From Mycobacterium sp. 852014-50255_SCH5639931 (GTDB taxonomy: Bacteria > Actinomycetota > Actinomycetes > Mycobacteriales > Mycobacteriaceae), in contig NZ_LZSV01000021.1 of the NCBI RefSeq assembly GCF_001665605.1, positions 88,551-152,550 on the forward strand: a stretch of 64,000 nt of DNA, in the 5' to 3' direction. This document shows positions 35,641 to 46,328 of this stretch, piece by piece. The notes under the pieces are model-generated. The model did not search any database. It saw only the letters and a program-made list of their open reading frames with translations, and was not told where the DNA came from. The stretch's first letter is position 1, and the number at the start of each line of letters is the position of its first letter. The position numbers and the translations under genes are program-made.

Positions 35641-36546
35641 GTGCGTAGCGAAGGCGATACCTGGGACATCACAACAAGTGTCGGTTCGACGGCGTTATTC
35701 GTGGCGACCGCCCGAGCGCTGGAGGCGCAGAAGCCGAACCCGCTGGTCGTCGACGCCTACGCGGAGGTGTTCTGCCGGGCCGTCGGCGGGTGGGCGGCCG
35801 ACGTCCTGGACGGCAAACTGCCCGACCACCAGCTGAAGACCCCGGACTGGGGCGAGCACTTCGTCAACTTCCAGGGTGCCCGCACCAAATACTTCGACGC
35901 GTACTTCCGCCGGGCCGCCGACGCGGGTGTTCGCCAGGTGGTCATCCTGGCGGCGGGGCTGGACTCCCGCGCCTACCGCCTGGACTGGCCGGCCGGGACC
36001 ACCATCTTCGAACTGGACCAGCCGCAGGTCCTCGATTTCAAGCGTCAGGTGCTCGCCGACCACGGCGCGGAACCGAAGACCCAGCGCCGGGAGATCGCGG
36101 TGGACCTGCGAGACGACTGGCCACAGGCGCTGCGCGACAGCGGCTTTGACGCCACCAAGCCGTCGGCTTGGATAGCCGAAGGCCTGCTCATCTACCTGCC
36201 CGCCGCCGCGCAGGAGCAGCTGTTCACCGGCATCGACGGCCTGGCCGCCCCGGGCAGCCACGTCGCCGTCGAGGACGGCGCCCCGCTCGACCAGGACGAC
36301 TTCGAGGCGAAACGCGAGGAGGAACGGGCCGCGATGGCCGCCGGCGCGGAACGGCCCTTCTATCAGCTGGTGTACAACGAGCGGATCGCGCCCGCCACCG
36401 AATGGTTCGGCGAGCGGGGCTGGAACGCGGTCGGCACCCGGCTGGCCGACTACCTTCGGGAAAACGGCCGGCCGGTGCCCGAGGCTGACGCCGAAGCCGG
36501 GTCGATGGTGGCGCGCAACACCCTGGTGAGCGCCGTCAAAGGCTGA
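35641..36546 (+). CDS. SAM-dependent methyltransferase, LCMT-like family
   Basis: A 301-residue protein of the large mycobacterial family of putative SAM methyltransferases. Starts at GTG 35641 with [20 protein letters not shown]. Landmarks: [20 protein letters not shown] then [14 protein letters not shown] (SAM-binding glycine region, AGLDSRAYR signature) and [11 protein letters not shown]. It corresponds to Rv0281, which directly precedes the ESX-3 operon in H37Rv. Substrate unknown. It follows the kinase by 43 bases on the same strand. Confidence 0.85.
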   Translation: MRSEGDTWDITTSVGSTALFVATARALEAQKPNPLVVDAYAEVFCRAVGGWAADVLDGKLPDHQLKTPDWGEHFVNFQGARTKYFDAYFRRAADAGVRQVVILAAGLDSRAYRLDWPAGTTIFELDQPQVLDFKRQVLADHGAEPKTQRREIAVDLRDDWPQALRDSGFDATKPSAWIAEGLLIYLPAAAQEQLFTGIDGLAAPGSHVAVEDGAPLDQDDFEAKREEERAAMAAGAERPFYQLVYNERIAPATEWFGERGWNAVGTRLADYLRENGRPVPEADAEAGSMVARNTLVSAVKG

Positions 36547-36554
36547 ACGCCGGG

Positions 36555-36575
36555 AGCCCGGAGTCGCCGGGCTTT
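36555..36575 (+). terminator. Hairpin terminator after methyltransferase gene
   Basis: AGCCCGG-AGTCG-CCGGGCT is a perfect 7-bp stem with a 5-base loop, followed by TTTCC. It lies 9 bases after the methyltransferase stop and would end the kinase-methyltransferase transcript. Confidence 0.65.
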
Positions 36576-36749
36576 CCATGACTTTTCCATGAGTTGAGCG
36601 CGCGCCGGAACTTTTGCGCGCCGCCCCCCGACTACTACCGGGCTCATCCGTGCGTCGCCCAACAGCCCGGACGACGTCGCTCTCAGCCCGGCGAGGAGTC
36701 CCGGCATGGCACTATGCGCATTGATCGATAGCTCGGCGGGTGACCGAGG

Positions 36750-38231
36750 ATGACCTCGCCGGTGTGGATGGCTTTCCCTCCGGAGGTTCATTCGGCTCAG
36801 CTGAGCAGCGGTCCCGGCCCGGCGGGCCTGCTGGCCGCCTCGGCGGCATGGAGTTCGCTGAGCACGACCTACGCGTCGGCGGCGGACGAGCTGTCCGCGA
36901 CCCTGGCCGCGACGCAGGCCGGGGCGTGGGAGGGGCCCACCGCCGAGCAGTACGCGGCCGCCCACGCGCCCTACCTGGCCTGGCTGATGCGGGCCAGCAC
37001 CAACAGCGCGGCGGCCGCCGCCCGGCATGAGACCGCGGCCACGGCCTACACGGCGGCGCTGGCTGCCATGCCGACGCTGCCCGAGCTGGCCGCCAACCAC
37101 ACGATTCACGGCGCCCTGGTGGCGACGAACTTCTTCGGCGTCAACACCATTCCGATCGCGGTCAACGAGGCGGACTACGCGCGGATGTGGGTCCAGGCGG
37201 CCACCACGATGTCCACATACCAGGCGGTCTCGACCGTGGCGGTGGCGTCGACACCGCAGACCGACCCGGCGCCACAAATCGTGCAGGCCACCGACAGCGG
37301 CCAAGACAGTGACGACGACGGAATCGTCGACAACGACGGCGGTAACCCGTACCAGCTGAGCTGGTGGATCAACCGATTCACCGAGATTTTCCAGACTATA
37401 GCCAGAGATTTAGCGGAGTTTCCCACGGACCCGGCCGACGCAATAGAGGATTTGCTACAAGACATTTTCGGGCCTGCCGGACTCATCGCTGACGAGTTCA
37501 CCCACGTGGGCGAGGCCCTTCAGGCGTTCCCGCAACTTGCTGCCGTTCCGTTCATCATGCCGGCCGGATTTGCGGGGGGCGTAGCGGGCTTAAGTCTGAT
37601 GGCCGGAATCCAGCCGGCCCCAGCGCCCGTCGCCGCGCCGGCACCGGTGGCGTTGGCCCCGGCACCCAATGCGCCCGTCGTCAGCGGCGCTCCGGTCGTC
37701 GCGAGCGCTGCCCCGGCTACGGCGCCAGCGCCGTCTTCGGCCCCGACGTCGGCCCCGTCACCCGCGTCGGCCTCGGCGCCGGCAACCGCAGCCCCACCGT
37801 CGCCGTCCACCGGTGTCGGTGGCGCCGCCTTTCCGTACATCGTCGGCGGTCCGACCGTGGGCTCCGGTACGGGCGCGAGCGCCCGCGCGCGACGCAAGGC
37901 ACCGGAGCCCGATTCGGCCGCGGCCGCGGCGGCGGCGTCGGCGTCGGCACGGGAAGCGCAGCGGGCCCGCCGGCGCCGGCGGGCGCCGATGAAAGATCGC
38001 TACCGCGGCTACGAGTTCGTGGACCTGGATCCGGATACCGACTCAGCGGGCGATCCGCTCGACGACGCGGGGTGGTCGGTCGCATCGGATCGCGGCGCCG
38101 GGCCGCTGGGTTTCGCCGGAACGGCGCGCAAGGGCGGCGCCGACGCGGCGGGCCTGGCGACGCTGGCCGGCGACGAGTTCGGCGGCGGCCCGACGCTGCC
38201 CATGTTGCCGGGCTCCTGGGAGCCGGACTAG
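36750..38231 (+). CDS. PPE family protein, PPE-PPW subgroup
   Basis: A 493-residue PPE protein: PVWMAFPPEVHSAQLSS holds the PPE motif and WEGPTAEQY the WxG turn. The C-terminus has [10 protein letters not shown] (GFxGT) and PMLPGSWEPD (PxxPxxW). It is a close paralogue of the protein at 24398 (shared [18 protein letters not shown] and [10 protein letters not shown] segments) and of PPE4 at 46329. It lies just upstream of the eccA3 regulatory region. No Zur-like box precedes it. Likely an ESX-3 or ESX-5 substrate chaperoned by EspG. Confidence 0.88.
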   Translation: MTSPVWMAFPPEVHSAQLSSGPGPAGLLAASAAWSSLSTTYASAADELSATLAATQAGAWEGPTAEQYAAAHAPYLAWLMRASTNSAAAAARHETAATAYTAALAAMPTLPELAANHTIHGALVATNFFGVNTIPIAVNEADYARMWVQAATTMSTYQAVSTVAVASTPQTDPAPQIVQATDSGQDSDDDGIVDNDGGNPYQLSWWINRFTEIFQTIARDLAEFPTDPADAIEDLLQDIFGPAGLIADEFTHVGEALQAFPQLAAVPFIMPAGFAGGVAGLSLMAGIQPAPAPVAAPAPVALAPAPNAPVVSGAPVVASAAPATAPAPSSAPTSAPSPASASAPATAAPPSPSTGVGGAAFPYIVGGPTVGSGTGASARARRKAPEPDSAAAAAAASASAREAQRARRRRRAPMKDRYRGYEFVDLDPDTDSAGDPLDDAGWSVASDRGAGPLGFAGTARKGGADAAGLATLAGDEFGGGPTLPMLPGSWEPD

Positions 38232-38328
38232 CGGAGCCCGTATCGGCTTGCTCGGGACCGGAACTTTTCACCTACGGCGTACGACTATTGGCTTGTCCGG
38301 CGACCGGCGCTGCGGGGGGCCTTCGGAT

Positions 38329-38355
38329 TGATAATGAAAATGATTTTCGATAAGC
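38329..38355. promoter_or_regulatory. Zur-like box upstream of eccA3
   Basis: GAAAAT-G-ATTTTC centred on 38342 is a perfect 6-1-6 palindrome with AT-rich flanks (TTGATAAT and GATAAGC). It fits the mycobacterial Zur operator and shares most bases with the box at 24332, including the downstream AAGCTC. In M. tuberculosis the ESX-3 operon is known to be repressed by Zur with zinc. The box lies about 230 bases before the eccA3 start. Confidence 0.75.
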
Positions 38356-38508
38356 TCGGCCGCTTAGAAGGCGCTGACAACGGCCTGCCAACCTACTGCG
38401 GCTGCAGATAGACCGAAAATGCGGCTGATTTCGCTGGTTAGCATCCTCATTAGCGGCATTGAACTGGGAGTGGTGTGGTGAGTCGAACAGGCGCTCGCGC
38501 CTCGACAC

Positions 38509-38527
38509 TTAGCTTATGCAATGCTAA
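38509..38527. promoter_or_regulatory. IdeR-like iron box 1
   Basis: TTAGCTTATGCAATGCTAA matches the 19-base IdeR consensus at 14 positions and is itself a near-palindrome. It lies about 50 bases upstream of eccA3. ESX-3 is iron-repressed through IdeR in M. tuberculosis. Confidence 0.65.
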
Positions 38528-38543
38528 CTTCAGGCGGGTCAAG

Positions 38544-38562
38544 TTAGGGGAGGCTACACAAA
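38544..38562. promoter_or_regulatory. IdeR-like iron box 2
   Basis: TTAGGGGAGGCTACACAAA matches the IdeR consensus at 14 of 19 positions (TTAGG..AGGCTA is intact). It lies just before the eccA3 start. With box 1 it would let two IdeR dimers block transcription. Confidence 0.5.
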
Positions 38563-38571
38563 TGGAGAGAC

Positions 38572-40431
38572 GTGGCCGTGGAACTCGGTGACATCGGCGT
38601 GCTCGCCGCTCAACCCGTCAATTCCCGAGCGGACGTCAGGGTTGACGGCGACGTCGTCAGCCGCTTCGCCACCTGCTGCCGCGCGCTCGGCATCTCCGTG
38701 TACCAACGCCAGCGCCCGGCCGACCTCACCGCCGCGCGGTCCGGCTTCACCGCGCTGACCCGCATCGCCCACGACCAGTGCGACGCCTGGACCGGGCTGG
38801 CGGCCGCCGGCGACGTATCCCTCCGGGTTCTAGAGGCGGTGTCGCAGACCGCGACCACGGCGGGCACGTTGCAGCGCAAGGTGGACCTGACACCCGGGGC
38901 GCTCGGGTTCCGCTACGACACCGGGCTGTATCTGCAGTTCCGTGCCGCCACCCCCGACGACTTCCACCTCGCCTACGCGGCGGCCCTGGCCACGGCCGGC
39001 CGGTTCGCCGAGGCCGACCAGATCGTCACCGGCCTGACCGCGCGCCGCCCCAATTGGCGCGAAGCCCGATGGGTCGACGTCGTCATCAACTACCGCGCCG
39101 AGCGGTGGTCGGACGTCGTCAAGTTGTTGACGCCAGTCGTCAACGACGCCGAGCTTGACGAGGCCTTCTCCCACGCGGCCAAGATCGCGCTGGGCACCGC
39201 GCTGGCGCGGCTGGGCATGTTCGCCCCGGCGCTGTCGTACCTCGAGGAGCCCGACGGTCCCGTCGTGGTCGCGGCGGTCGACGGGGCGCTCGCCAAGGCG
39301 CTCGTGCTGCGCGCACACGTCGACGAGGATTCGGCGAGTGAAGTGCTGCAGGACCTCTACGCGGCCCATCCGGAAAACGAACAGATCGAACAGGCCCTGT
39401 CCGACACCAGCTTTGGGATCGCGACCACCACCGCGGCCCGGATCGAGGCGCGCACCGATCCCTGGGATCTGGACACCGAGCCAAGCGCGGAGGACTTCGT
39501 CGACCCGGCGGCCCACGAGCGCAAGTCCGTGCTGCTGCACGAGGCCGAACTCCAGCTCGCCGAATTCATCGGCCTGGACGAGGTCAAGAACCAGGTGTCC
39601 CGGCTGAAGAGCTCGGTCGCCATGGAGCTCGTGCGCAAGCAGCGTGGGCTGGCCGTCGCGCAGCGCGCCCACCACCTCGTCTTCGCCGGGCCGCCCGGCA
39701 CCGGTAAGACCACCATCGCCCGTGTGGTCGCCAAGATCTACTGCGGCCTTGGGCTTTTGAAGCGGGAGAACATCCGAGAGGTACACCGTGCCGACCTGAT
39801 CGGTCAGCACATCGGTGAGACCGAGGCCAAGACCAACGCGATCATCGACAGCGCGCTCGACGGGGTGCTCTTCCTCGACGAGGCCTACGCCCTGGTGGCG
39901 ACGGGCGCCAAGAACGACTTCGGGCTGGTCGCGATCGATACCCTGCTGGCGCGGATGGAGAACGACCGCGACCGGCTGGTGGTCATCATCGCCGGATACC
40001 GGGCCGACCTGGACAAGTTCCTGGACACCAACGAGGGCTTGCGTTCCCGGTTCACCCGCAACATCGACTTCCCTTCCTACGCACCGTCGGAGCTCGTCGA
40101 GATCGCGACCAAGATGGCCGAACAGCGCGACAGCGTCTTCGAACAGGCCGCGCTCGACCACATGGAGGCGTTGTTCACCAGGCTGGCCACCGAGTCGACG
40201 CCGGACGCCAACGGAATCTCGCGGCGCAACTTGGACATCGCCGGTAACGGTCGATTCGTCCGCAACATCGTCGAACGCTCCGAGGAAGAACGAGAATTCC
40301 GGCTCGACCATTCGGATCACGCCGGGACCGGGGAATTCAGTGACGAGGAGCTGATGACGATAACCGACCAAGACGTCGAGAACTCGGTGGAGCCGTTGTT
40401 GCGTGGCCTCGGGCTGTCGGTGCCGGCATGA
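38572..40431 (+). CDS. eccA3: ESX-3 AAA+ ATPase EccA3
   Basis: A 619-residue cytosolic protein. The N-terminal 300 residues form a TPR-like repeat domain; the C-terminal AAA+ domain has Walker A GPPGTGKTT and Walker B VLFLDEAYAL. It is thought to release EspG chaperones from PE/PPE substrates. Two GTG starts are possible; GGAGAG lies 8 bases before GTG 38578 but only 2 before 38572, so 38578 is slightly better. eccB3 overlaps the stop by 4 bases (ATGA). First gene of the ESX-3 operon (Rv0282). Confidence 0.95.
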   Translation: MAVELGDIGVLAAQPVNSRADVRVDGDVVSRFATCCRALGISVYQRQRPADLTAARSGFTALTRIAHDQCDAWTGLAAAGDVSLRVLEAVSQTATTAGTLQRKVDLTPGALGFRYDTGLYLQFRAATPDDFHLAYAAALATAGRFAEADQIVTGLTARRPNWREARWVDVVINYRAERWSDVVKLLTPVVNDAELDEAFSHAAKIALGTALARLGMFAPALSYLEEPDGPVVVAAVDGALAKALVLRAHVDEDSASEVLQDLYAAHPENEQIEQALSDTSFGIATTTAARIEARTDPWDLDTEPSAEDFVDPAAHERKSVLLHEAELQLAEFIGLDEVKNQVSRLKSSVAMELVRKQRGLAVAQRAHHLVFAGPPGTGKTTIARVVAKIYCGLGLLKRENIREVHRADLIGQHIGETEAKTNAIIDSALDGVLFLDEAYALVATGAKNDFGLVAIDTLLARMENDRDRLVVIIAGYRADLDKFLDTNEGLRSRFTRNIDFPSYAPSELVEIATKMAEQRDSVFEQAALDHMEALFTRLATESTPDANGISRRNLDIAGNGRFVRNIVERSEEEREFRLDHSDHAGTGEFSDEELMTITDQDVENSVEPLLRGLGLSVPA

Positions 40432-42026
40432 CGAATCCTGAAGCCGACGACCGGCGTTCGTTCGCCTCGCGGACCCCGGTCAACGACAATCCCGACCAGG
40501 TCGAGTACCGCCGCGGTTTCGTCACCCGCCACCAGGTCACCGGCTGGCGCTTCGTGATGCGGCGCATCGCTTCCGGCATCGCCTTGCACGACACCAGGAT
40601 GCTCGTCGACCCGCTGCGCACCCAGTCGCGCGCGGTGCTGATGGGCGTGGTCCTGCTCGCCACCGGCTTGGCGGGCTGCTTCGTGTTCTCGCTCATTCGG
40701 CCCAATGGGACCGCGGGGACCAACGCGGTGCTCGCCGATCGATCGACCGCCGCCCTGTACGTACGGGTAGGCGACCAGCTGCACCCGGTGCTCAACCTGA
40801 CGTCGGCCCGCCTGATCGTCGGGAAGCCGGTGAATCCCGCGACGGTGAAAAGCACCGAGCTTGACCGCTTTCCGCGTGGCAACCTGATCGGCATTCCCGG
40901 CGCGCCAGAACGCATGGTGCAAAACACCACTCGCGACGCCAACTGGACCGTGTGCGACGGCATCGGCGGCACGTCGCGCGCCGTGCACAGCACGGGTGTC
41001 ACGGTGATCGCGGGCCGCCCCGACAGCGGCGGCGCGCGGGCGGCCAAAATCGATGCCAAACAGGCGATCCTGGTCGATAGCGGCAACAGCGCCTGGCTGC
41101 TCTGGGACGGCAGGCGCAGCCAGATCAACCTGGCCGACCACGCGGTCACCAACGCACTTGGCTTGGGCCTGAACAACTCCGACGTGCCCGCGCCGCGGCC
41201 CATCGCGCTGGGGCTGTTCAACGCGATCCCCGAAGCGCCGCCACTTGCCGCACCGGGCATCCCGAACGCCGGTTCGCCGGCCGGCTTCAGCGTGCCGGTG
41301 CCGATCGGGGCGGTCGTGGTTTCCTATGCGCTGGAACAGAATTCGTCGGGCGCGGCGCGCTACTACGCGGTGTTGCCGGACGGCCTGCAGCCCATCTCCC
41401 CGGTGCTCGCGGCGATCCTGCGCAACACCAACTCCTATGGCCTGGACCAACCGCCGCGGCTGGGTGCCGACGCGGTCGCCAAGCTGCCGGTGTCCCGGAT
41501 GCTGGACACCTCGCGCTACCCCGACCAGCAGGTCACCCTGGTCGACGCGGCCAAGGACCCCGTCACCTGCGCCTACTGGAATAAGCCTGCCGGTGCCGCC
41601 ACCAGCTCGCTGAGCCTGTTGTCCGGCTCCGCGCTGCCGGTGCCCGAATCGATCCGCACCGTCGACCTGGTCGGCGCCTCCCCGGCAACCGCCACCCGCG
41701 TCGCCCTGGCGCCGGGCACCGGCTACTTCGCCCAGACCGTCACCGGCGGCGCAGGCGCGCCCGGCACCGGGTCGCTGTTCTGGGTGTCCGACACCGGGGT
41801 TCGCTACGGCATCGACAACGAGGCGGAGAACTCGGCCGCCGGGCGTGGCAAAACGGTTGAGGCCCTTGGCCTGACGGAGCCGGCGGTGCCCGTCCCGTGG
41901 TCGGTGCTGGCACTGTTCGCCAGCGGCCCGGCGCTGTCGCGCACCGACGCGCTGCTGGCGCACGACGGGCTGGCACCCGACAACAAGCCCGGCCGCGTGG
42001 CATCAGCAGAGGGAGCGCCCCGATGA
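40428..42026 (+). CDS. eccB3: ESX-3 membrane component EccB3
   Basis: A 532-residue protein with a 75-residue cytoplasmic start ([20 protein letters not shown]), one membrane helix ([20 protein letters not shown]) and a large periplasmic part with internal repeats ([29 protein letters not shown]). EccB is a core subunit of the type VII membrane complex, with EccC, EccD and EccE. It overlaps both neighbours by 4 bases. Confidence 0.95.
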   Translation: MTNPEADDRRSFASRTPVNDNPDQVEYRRGFVTRHQVTGWRFVMRRIASGIALHDTRMLVDPLRTQSRAVLMGVVLLATGLAGCFVFSLIRPNGTAGTNAVLADRSTAALYVRVGDQLHPVLNLTSARLIVGKPVNPATVKSTELDRFPRGNLIGIPGAPERMVQNTTRDANWTVCDGIGGTSRAVHSTGVTVIAGRPDSGGARAAKIDAKQAILVDSGNSAWLLWDGRRSQINLADHAVTNALGLGLNNSDVPAPRPIALGLFNAIPEAPPLAAPGIPNAGSPAGFSVPVPIGAVVVSYALEQNSSGAARYYAVLPDGLQPISPVLAAILRNTNSYGLDQPPRLGADAVAKLPVSRMLDTSRYPDQQVTLVDAAKDPVTCAYWNKPAGAATSSLSLLSGSALPVPESIRTVDLVGASPATATRVALAPGTGYFAQTVTGGAGAPGTGSLFWVSDTGVRYGIDNEAENSAAGRGKTVEALGLTEPAVPVPWSVLALFASGPALSRTDALLAHDGLAPDNKPGRVASAEGAPR

Positions 42027-45000
42027 GCCGACTCATCTTCGAAGCCCGCCGCCGGCTGGCGCCCCCGGTTACCCGCAAGGGCACCATCAACATCGAGGCG
42101 CCCCCCGAGCTGCCGCGGGTGATCCCGCCGTCGTTCCTGCGCCGGGCGATGCCCTATGTGCTGGTGATCCTGATCGTGGGCATGGTCGTCGCCCTGTTCG
42201 CCACCGGGATGCGGCTGATCTCCCCGCAGACGCTGTTCTTCCCGTTCGTGCTGCTGCTCGCGGCCACCGCGATGTACCGCGGCAACGACAACAAGACGCG
42301 CACCGAGGAGGTCGACGCCGAACGCGCCGACTACCTGCGCTACCTGTCGGTGGTCCGCGACAACATCCGCACCCAGGCCGCCCAGCAGCGGGCGGCGGCC
42401 GAGTGGTCGCACCCCGAGCCGACCGCCCTGGCGAGCGTGCCCGGATCGCGCCGGCAGTGGGAGCGTGACCCGCACGACCCGGACTTCCTGGTGCTGCGGG
42501 CCGGCCGCCACCACGTACCGCTGAGCACCGCGCTGCGGGTGAACGACACCGCGGACGAAATCGACCTGGAGCCGGTGTCGCACAGCGCATTACGCAGCCT
42601 GCTCGACACCCACCGCATCGTGCGGGACGTGCCGACCGGAATCGACCTGACGAAGGTCTCGCGGATCACCGTGCTGGGTGAGGCGGAAGACGCGCGGGCG
42701 GCGATGCGCGCCTGGATCGCCCAGGCCGTGACGTGGCACGACCCGACGGTGCTGGGGGTGGCGCTGGTCACCCGCGACCTGGAGAGCCCGGACTGGTCCT
42801 GGCTGAAATGGCTTCCGCACACCGATGTTCCGGGAGATCTCGACGGCGTCGGCCCGGCCCGTTTCCTGACGACCAACCCCGACGAGCTCGTCCTGCTGCT
42901 GGGCCCCGCGTTCGTCGACCGCCCGGCGTTCACCGGGGAGCCCGCCGACGCGCTGCGGCATCTGGTCATCGTGGTGGACGACCCCGACTTCGACCTGAAC
43001 ACCTCGACGTTGGCGCTGGGCCGGGCGGGCGTCACCGTCGTGCACCGCTCCGCGACACCGCCGCACCGCGAGCAGTATTCGGATCCGGAGAAGCCGATCC
43101 TGCGTGTCGGCGGGGGCAGCCGGGCGGGCGCCATCGAGCGCTGGCAGACCGGCGGCTGGCAGCCCTATATCGACGACGCCGACCTGCTCGGCGCCGACGA
43201 GGCCGCCCATCTGGCGCGCCAACTGTCGCGCTGGGACTCCAACCCGACCCACACCGGGTTGCGCTCGGCGGCTACCCGCGGTGCGACCTTCACCACGCTG
43301 CTGGGCATCCCGGACGCCTCCCGGCTGGACGTGCCCACACTTTGGGCGCCGCGCCAACGCGAAGACGAGTTGCGCGTACCCATCGGCGTCACCGCGACGG
43401 GCGAGCCGCTGTTCTTCGACCTGAAGGACGAAGCCGAGGGCGGGATGGGCCCGCACGGCCTGATGATCGGTATGACGGGCTCCGGAAAGTCCCAGACCCT
43501 GATGTCGATCCTGTTGTCGCTGTTGACAACTCACTCGGCGGACCGGCTGATCGTGATCTACGCCGACTTCAAGGGCGAAGCCGGTGCCGACAGTTTCCGC
43601 CATTTCCCGCAGGTCGTCGCGGTGATCTCCAACATGGCCGAGAAGAAGTCGCTGGCCGACCGGTTCGCCGACACCTTGCGCGGGGAGGTCGCCCGCCGCG
43701 AAACGCTGCTGCGTGAGGCCGGACGCCGCGTGCAGGGCAGCGCGTTCAACTCGGTGGTGGAGTACGAGGACGCGCAAAATTCGGGTGCGCCGGGCGCCGA
43801 AGATCTTCCGCCGATCCCGACGCTGTTCGTGGTCGCCGACGAGTTCACCCTGATGCTGGCCGATCACCCGGAATACGCGGAGTTGTTCGATTACGTGGCG
43901 CGCAAGGGCCGCTCGTTCCGCATCCACATCCTGTTCGCGTCGCAGACGCTGGACGTGGGCAAGATCAAGGACATCGACAAGAACACCTCCTACCGCATCG
44001 GGTTGAAGGTGGCCAGCCCCAGTGTTTCCCGCCAGATCATCGGCGTGGAGGACGCGTACCACATCGAATCGGGCAAGGAGCACAAGGGCGTGGGCTTCCT
44101 GGTGCCCGCCCCGGGCGCGACCCCGATCAAGTTCCGCAGCACCTACGTCGACGGCATCTACGATCCGCCGCAGAAGGCCAAAGCCTTTGTGGTGCACGCA
44201 ACCCCGGAGCCCAAGCTGTTCACGGCCGGGCGGGTCGAGCCGGATCAGGACACGGTGATCTCGGCGGCCGACGACGAGGAATTCACCGGACCGCCGCGCA
44301 AGCTGATCGCCACCATCGGTGACCAGTTGGCGCGCTACGGCCCGCGTGCACCGCAGCTGTGGCTGCCGCCGCTGGACGAGCCGATCCCGCTGACCGCCGT
44401 GCTGGCGCGCGCCGGGGTGCCACAGCGCCAGTGGCAGTGGCCGCTCGGTGAGATCGACAAACCCTTCGAGATGCGCCGCGACCCGCTGATGTTCGACGCC
44501 ACCTCGTCGGCGGCAAACATGGTGATCCACGGCGGCCCGAAGTCCGGGAAATCGACTGCGCTGCAGACGTTCATCCTGTCGGCGGCCAGCCTGCACTCGC
44601 CACGCGACGTCACGTTCTACTGCCTGGACTACGGCGGCGGCAAGCTGCGGGCGCTGGAAGACCTGGCGCACGTCGGCAGCGTGGCCTCCGCACTGGAACC
44701 CGAGCGCATCCGGCGCACCTTCGGGGAGCTGGAGCAGTTGCTGCTGTCGCGGCAGCGGCGCGAGGTGTTCCGCGACCGGCACGGCGCCGCCCCCGACGAC
44801 GGGTACGGCGAGGTGTTCCTGGTCATCGACAACCTGTACGCCTTCGGCCGGGACAACACCGACCAGTTCAACACCCGTAATCCCTTGCTGGCCAAGGTGA
44901 GCGAGTTGGTCAACATCGGGCTCGCCTACGGCATCCACGTCGTGATCACCACCCCGAGCTGGCTTGAGGTGCCGCTGGCGATGCGCGACGGCCTCGGACT

Positions 45001-46006
45001 GCGCCTCGAGCTCAAGCTGCACGATCCGCGGGACAGCAACGTCCGGCTCGTCGGCGCGCTGCGGCGCCCCGCGGAATCCGTGCCGCACGACCAGCCGGGT
45101 CGCGGCTTGACGATGGCCGCCGAGCACTTCCTGTTCGCCGCGCCTGAGCTGGACCAGATTGCCGCGCTCAACGCCCGCCACCCGGGGGTGGCCGCGCCGC
45201 CGGTGCGTCTGTTGCCGACCAACCTCGCCCCCGAGGCGGTCGGTGCGCTCTACCGCGGCCCGGAGCAGGTGGTCATCGGCCAGCGCGAGGACGATCTCGC
45301 ACCCGTCGTCGTCAACTTCGCCGACGAGCCGCTGCTGATGGTGTTCGGCGACAGCAAGTCGGGCAAGACCACGTTGCTGCGCAACATCATTCGCACCATC
45401 CGCGAGAACTCCACGGCCGACCAGGTCGCGTTCACCGTGCTGGACCGGCGGCTGCACCTGGTCGACGAGCCGTTGTTCGCCGACAACGAGTACACCGCCA
45501 ACATCGACCGGATCATCCCGGCGATGCTGGGGTTGGCCAACATCATCGAGTCGCGGCGCCCTCCGGCGGGGTTGTCGCCCGGTGAGCTGGCCCGCTGGAC
45601 CTACGCGGGGCACACCCACTACCTGATCATCGATGACGTCGACCAGATACCGGACTCGCCGGCGATGAGCGGCCCCTACATCGGGCAGCGGCCGTGGTCC
45701 CCGCTGATCGGGATCCTTTCGCAGGCGGCCGATTTGGGCCTGCGGGTGATCGTCACGGCGCGGGCCACCGGATCCGGGCACGCCCTGATGACCAACCCGC
45801 TGCTGCGCCGCTTCAACGACCTGCAGGCGACCACGCTGATGCTGGCGGGCAATCCGCAGGACAGCGGCAAGATCCGGGGTCAGCGATTCGGCCGATTGCC
45901 GGCCGGGCGGGCAATCTTGTTGGGCGACAGCGATAGTCCGACGTACGTGCAGTTGGTCAATCCGTTGGTGGGTGAGGCCGCGATGTTTGGTGAAACGCAA
46001 CAGTAA
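42023..46006 (+). CDS. eccC3: ESX-3 FtsK/SpoIIIE-type ATPase EccC3
   Basis: About 1327 residues; starts [16 protein letters not shown] at an ATG that overlaps the eccB3 stop. Two membrane helices near residues 38-80 are followed by three ATPase domains with Walker A motifs [19 protein letters not shown] and GDSKSGKTT. EccC is the motor of the secretion channel and binds EsxG/EsxH-type heterodimers through its last ATPase domain. Length equals the M. tuberculosis protein. Confidence 0.96.
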   Translation: MSRLIFEARRRLAPPVTRKGTINIEAPPELPRVIPPSFLRRAMPYVLVILIVGMVVALFATGMRLISPQTLFFPFVLLLAATAMYRGNDNKTRTEEVDAERADYLRYLSVVRDNIRTQAAQQRAAAEWSHPEPTALASVPGSRRQWERDPHDPDFLVLRAGRHHVPLSTALRVNDTADEIDLEPVSHSALRSLLDTHRIVRDVPTGIDLTKVSRITVLGEAEDARAAMRAWIAQAVTWHDPTVLGVALVTRDLESPDWSWLKWLPHTDVPGDLDGVGPARFLTTNPDELVLLLGPAFVDRPAFTGEPADALRHLVIVVDDPDFDLNTSTLALGRAGVTVVHRSATPPHREQYSDPEKPILRVGGGSRAGAIERWQTGGWQPYIDDADLLGADEAAHLARQLSRWDSNPTHTGLRSAATRGATFTTLLGIPDASRLDVPTLWAPRQREDELRVPIGVTATGEPLFFDLKDEAEGGMGPHGLMIGMTGSGKSQTLMSILLSLLTTHSADRLIVIYADFKGEAGADSFRHFPQVVAVISNMAEKKSLADRFADTLRGEVARRETLLREAGRRVQGSAFNSVVEYEDAQNSGAPGAEDLPPIPTLFVVADEFTLMLADHPEYAELFDYVARKGRSFRIHILFASQTLDVGKIKDIDKNTSYRIGLKVASPSVSRQIIGVEDAYHIESGKEHKGVGFLVPAPGATPIKFRSTYVDGIYDPPQKAKAFVVHATPEPKLFTAGRVEPDQDTVISAADDEEFTGPPRKLIATIGDQLARYGPRAPQLWLPPLDEPIPLTAVLARAGVPQRQWQWPLGEIDKPFEMRRDPLMFDATSSAANMVIHGGPKSGKSTALQTFILSAASLHSPRDVTFYCLDYGGGKLRALEDLAHVGSVASALEPERIRRTFGELEQLLLSRQRREVFRDRHGAAPDDGYGEVFLVIDNLYAFGRDNTDQFNTRNPLLAKVSELVNIGLAYGIHVVITTPSWLEVPLAMRDGLGLRLELKLHDPRDSNVRLVGALRRPAESVPHDQPGRGLTMAAEHFLFAAPELDQIAALNARHPGVAAPPVRLLPTNLAPEAVGALYRGPEQVVIGQREDDLAPVVVNFADEPLLMVFGDSKSGKTTLLRNIIRTIRENSTADQVAFTVLDRRLHLVDEPLFADNEYTANIDRIIPAMLGLANIIESRRPPAGLSPGELARWTYAGHTHYLIIDDVDQIPDSPAMSGPYIGQRPWSPLIGILSQAADLGLRVIVTARATGSGHALMTNPLLRRFNDLQATTLMLAGNPQDSGKIRGQRFGRLPAGRAILLGDSDSPTYVQLVNPLVGEAAMFGETQQ

Positions 46007-46016
46007 GGGGAGAGTC

Positions 46017-46325
46017 ATGACGTTGCGAGTGGTTCCCGAGGGCCTGGCCGCGACCAGCGCGGCGGTGGAGGCGCTGACGGCGCGGCTGGCGGCCGCCCAT
46101 GCGGCGGCCGCTCCGGCCATCACCGCGGTGGTACCGCCGGCGGTGGATCCGGTGTCGCTGCAGACGGCCGTCGGGTTCAGTGCGCAGGGCCAGGAGCACG
46201 CCGCGGTCGCCGCCCAGGGCGTGGAAGAGCTCGGCCGCGCCGGCGTGGGCGTCGGCGAGGCCGGCGCCAGCTATCTCGCCGGAGACACCTCGGCCGCCGC
46301 GACGTACGGGTTCGCGGGCGCCTGA
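46017..46325 (+). CDS. PE5: PE family protein PE5
   Basis: A 102-residue PE protein starting [20 protein letters not shown] with GGGGAGAG upstream. It consists only of the PE domain: two helices with the YxxxD-type export signal near the end (YLAGDTSA). It pairs with PPE4, whose start follows 3 bases after its stop. Lacks any C-terminal extension. Confidence 0.9.
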   Translation: MTLRVVPEGLAATSAAVEALTARLAAAHAAAAPAITAVVPPAVDPVSLQTAVGFSAQGQEHAAVAAQGVEELGRAGVGVGEAGASYLAGDTSAAATYGFAGA

Positions 46326-46328
46326 GAA

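Noticed and set aside
42590..46123. 1177-codon open frame on the minus strand
   Set aside because: It is the antisense of eccC3. High GC keeps the opposite frame open; composition (Arg, Gln, His-rich, no domain) is that of a shadow frame.
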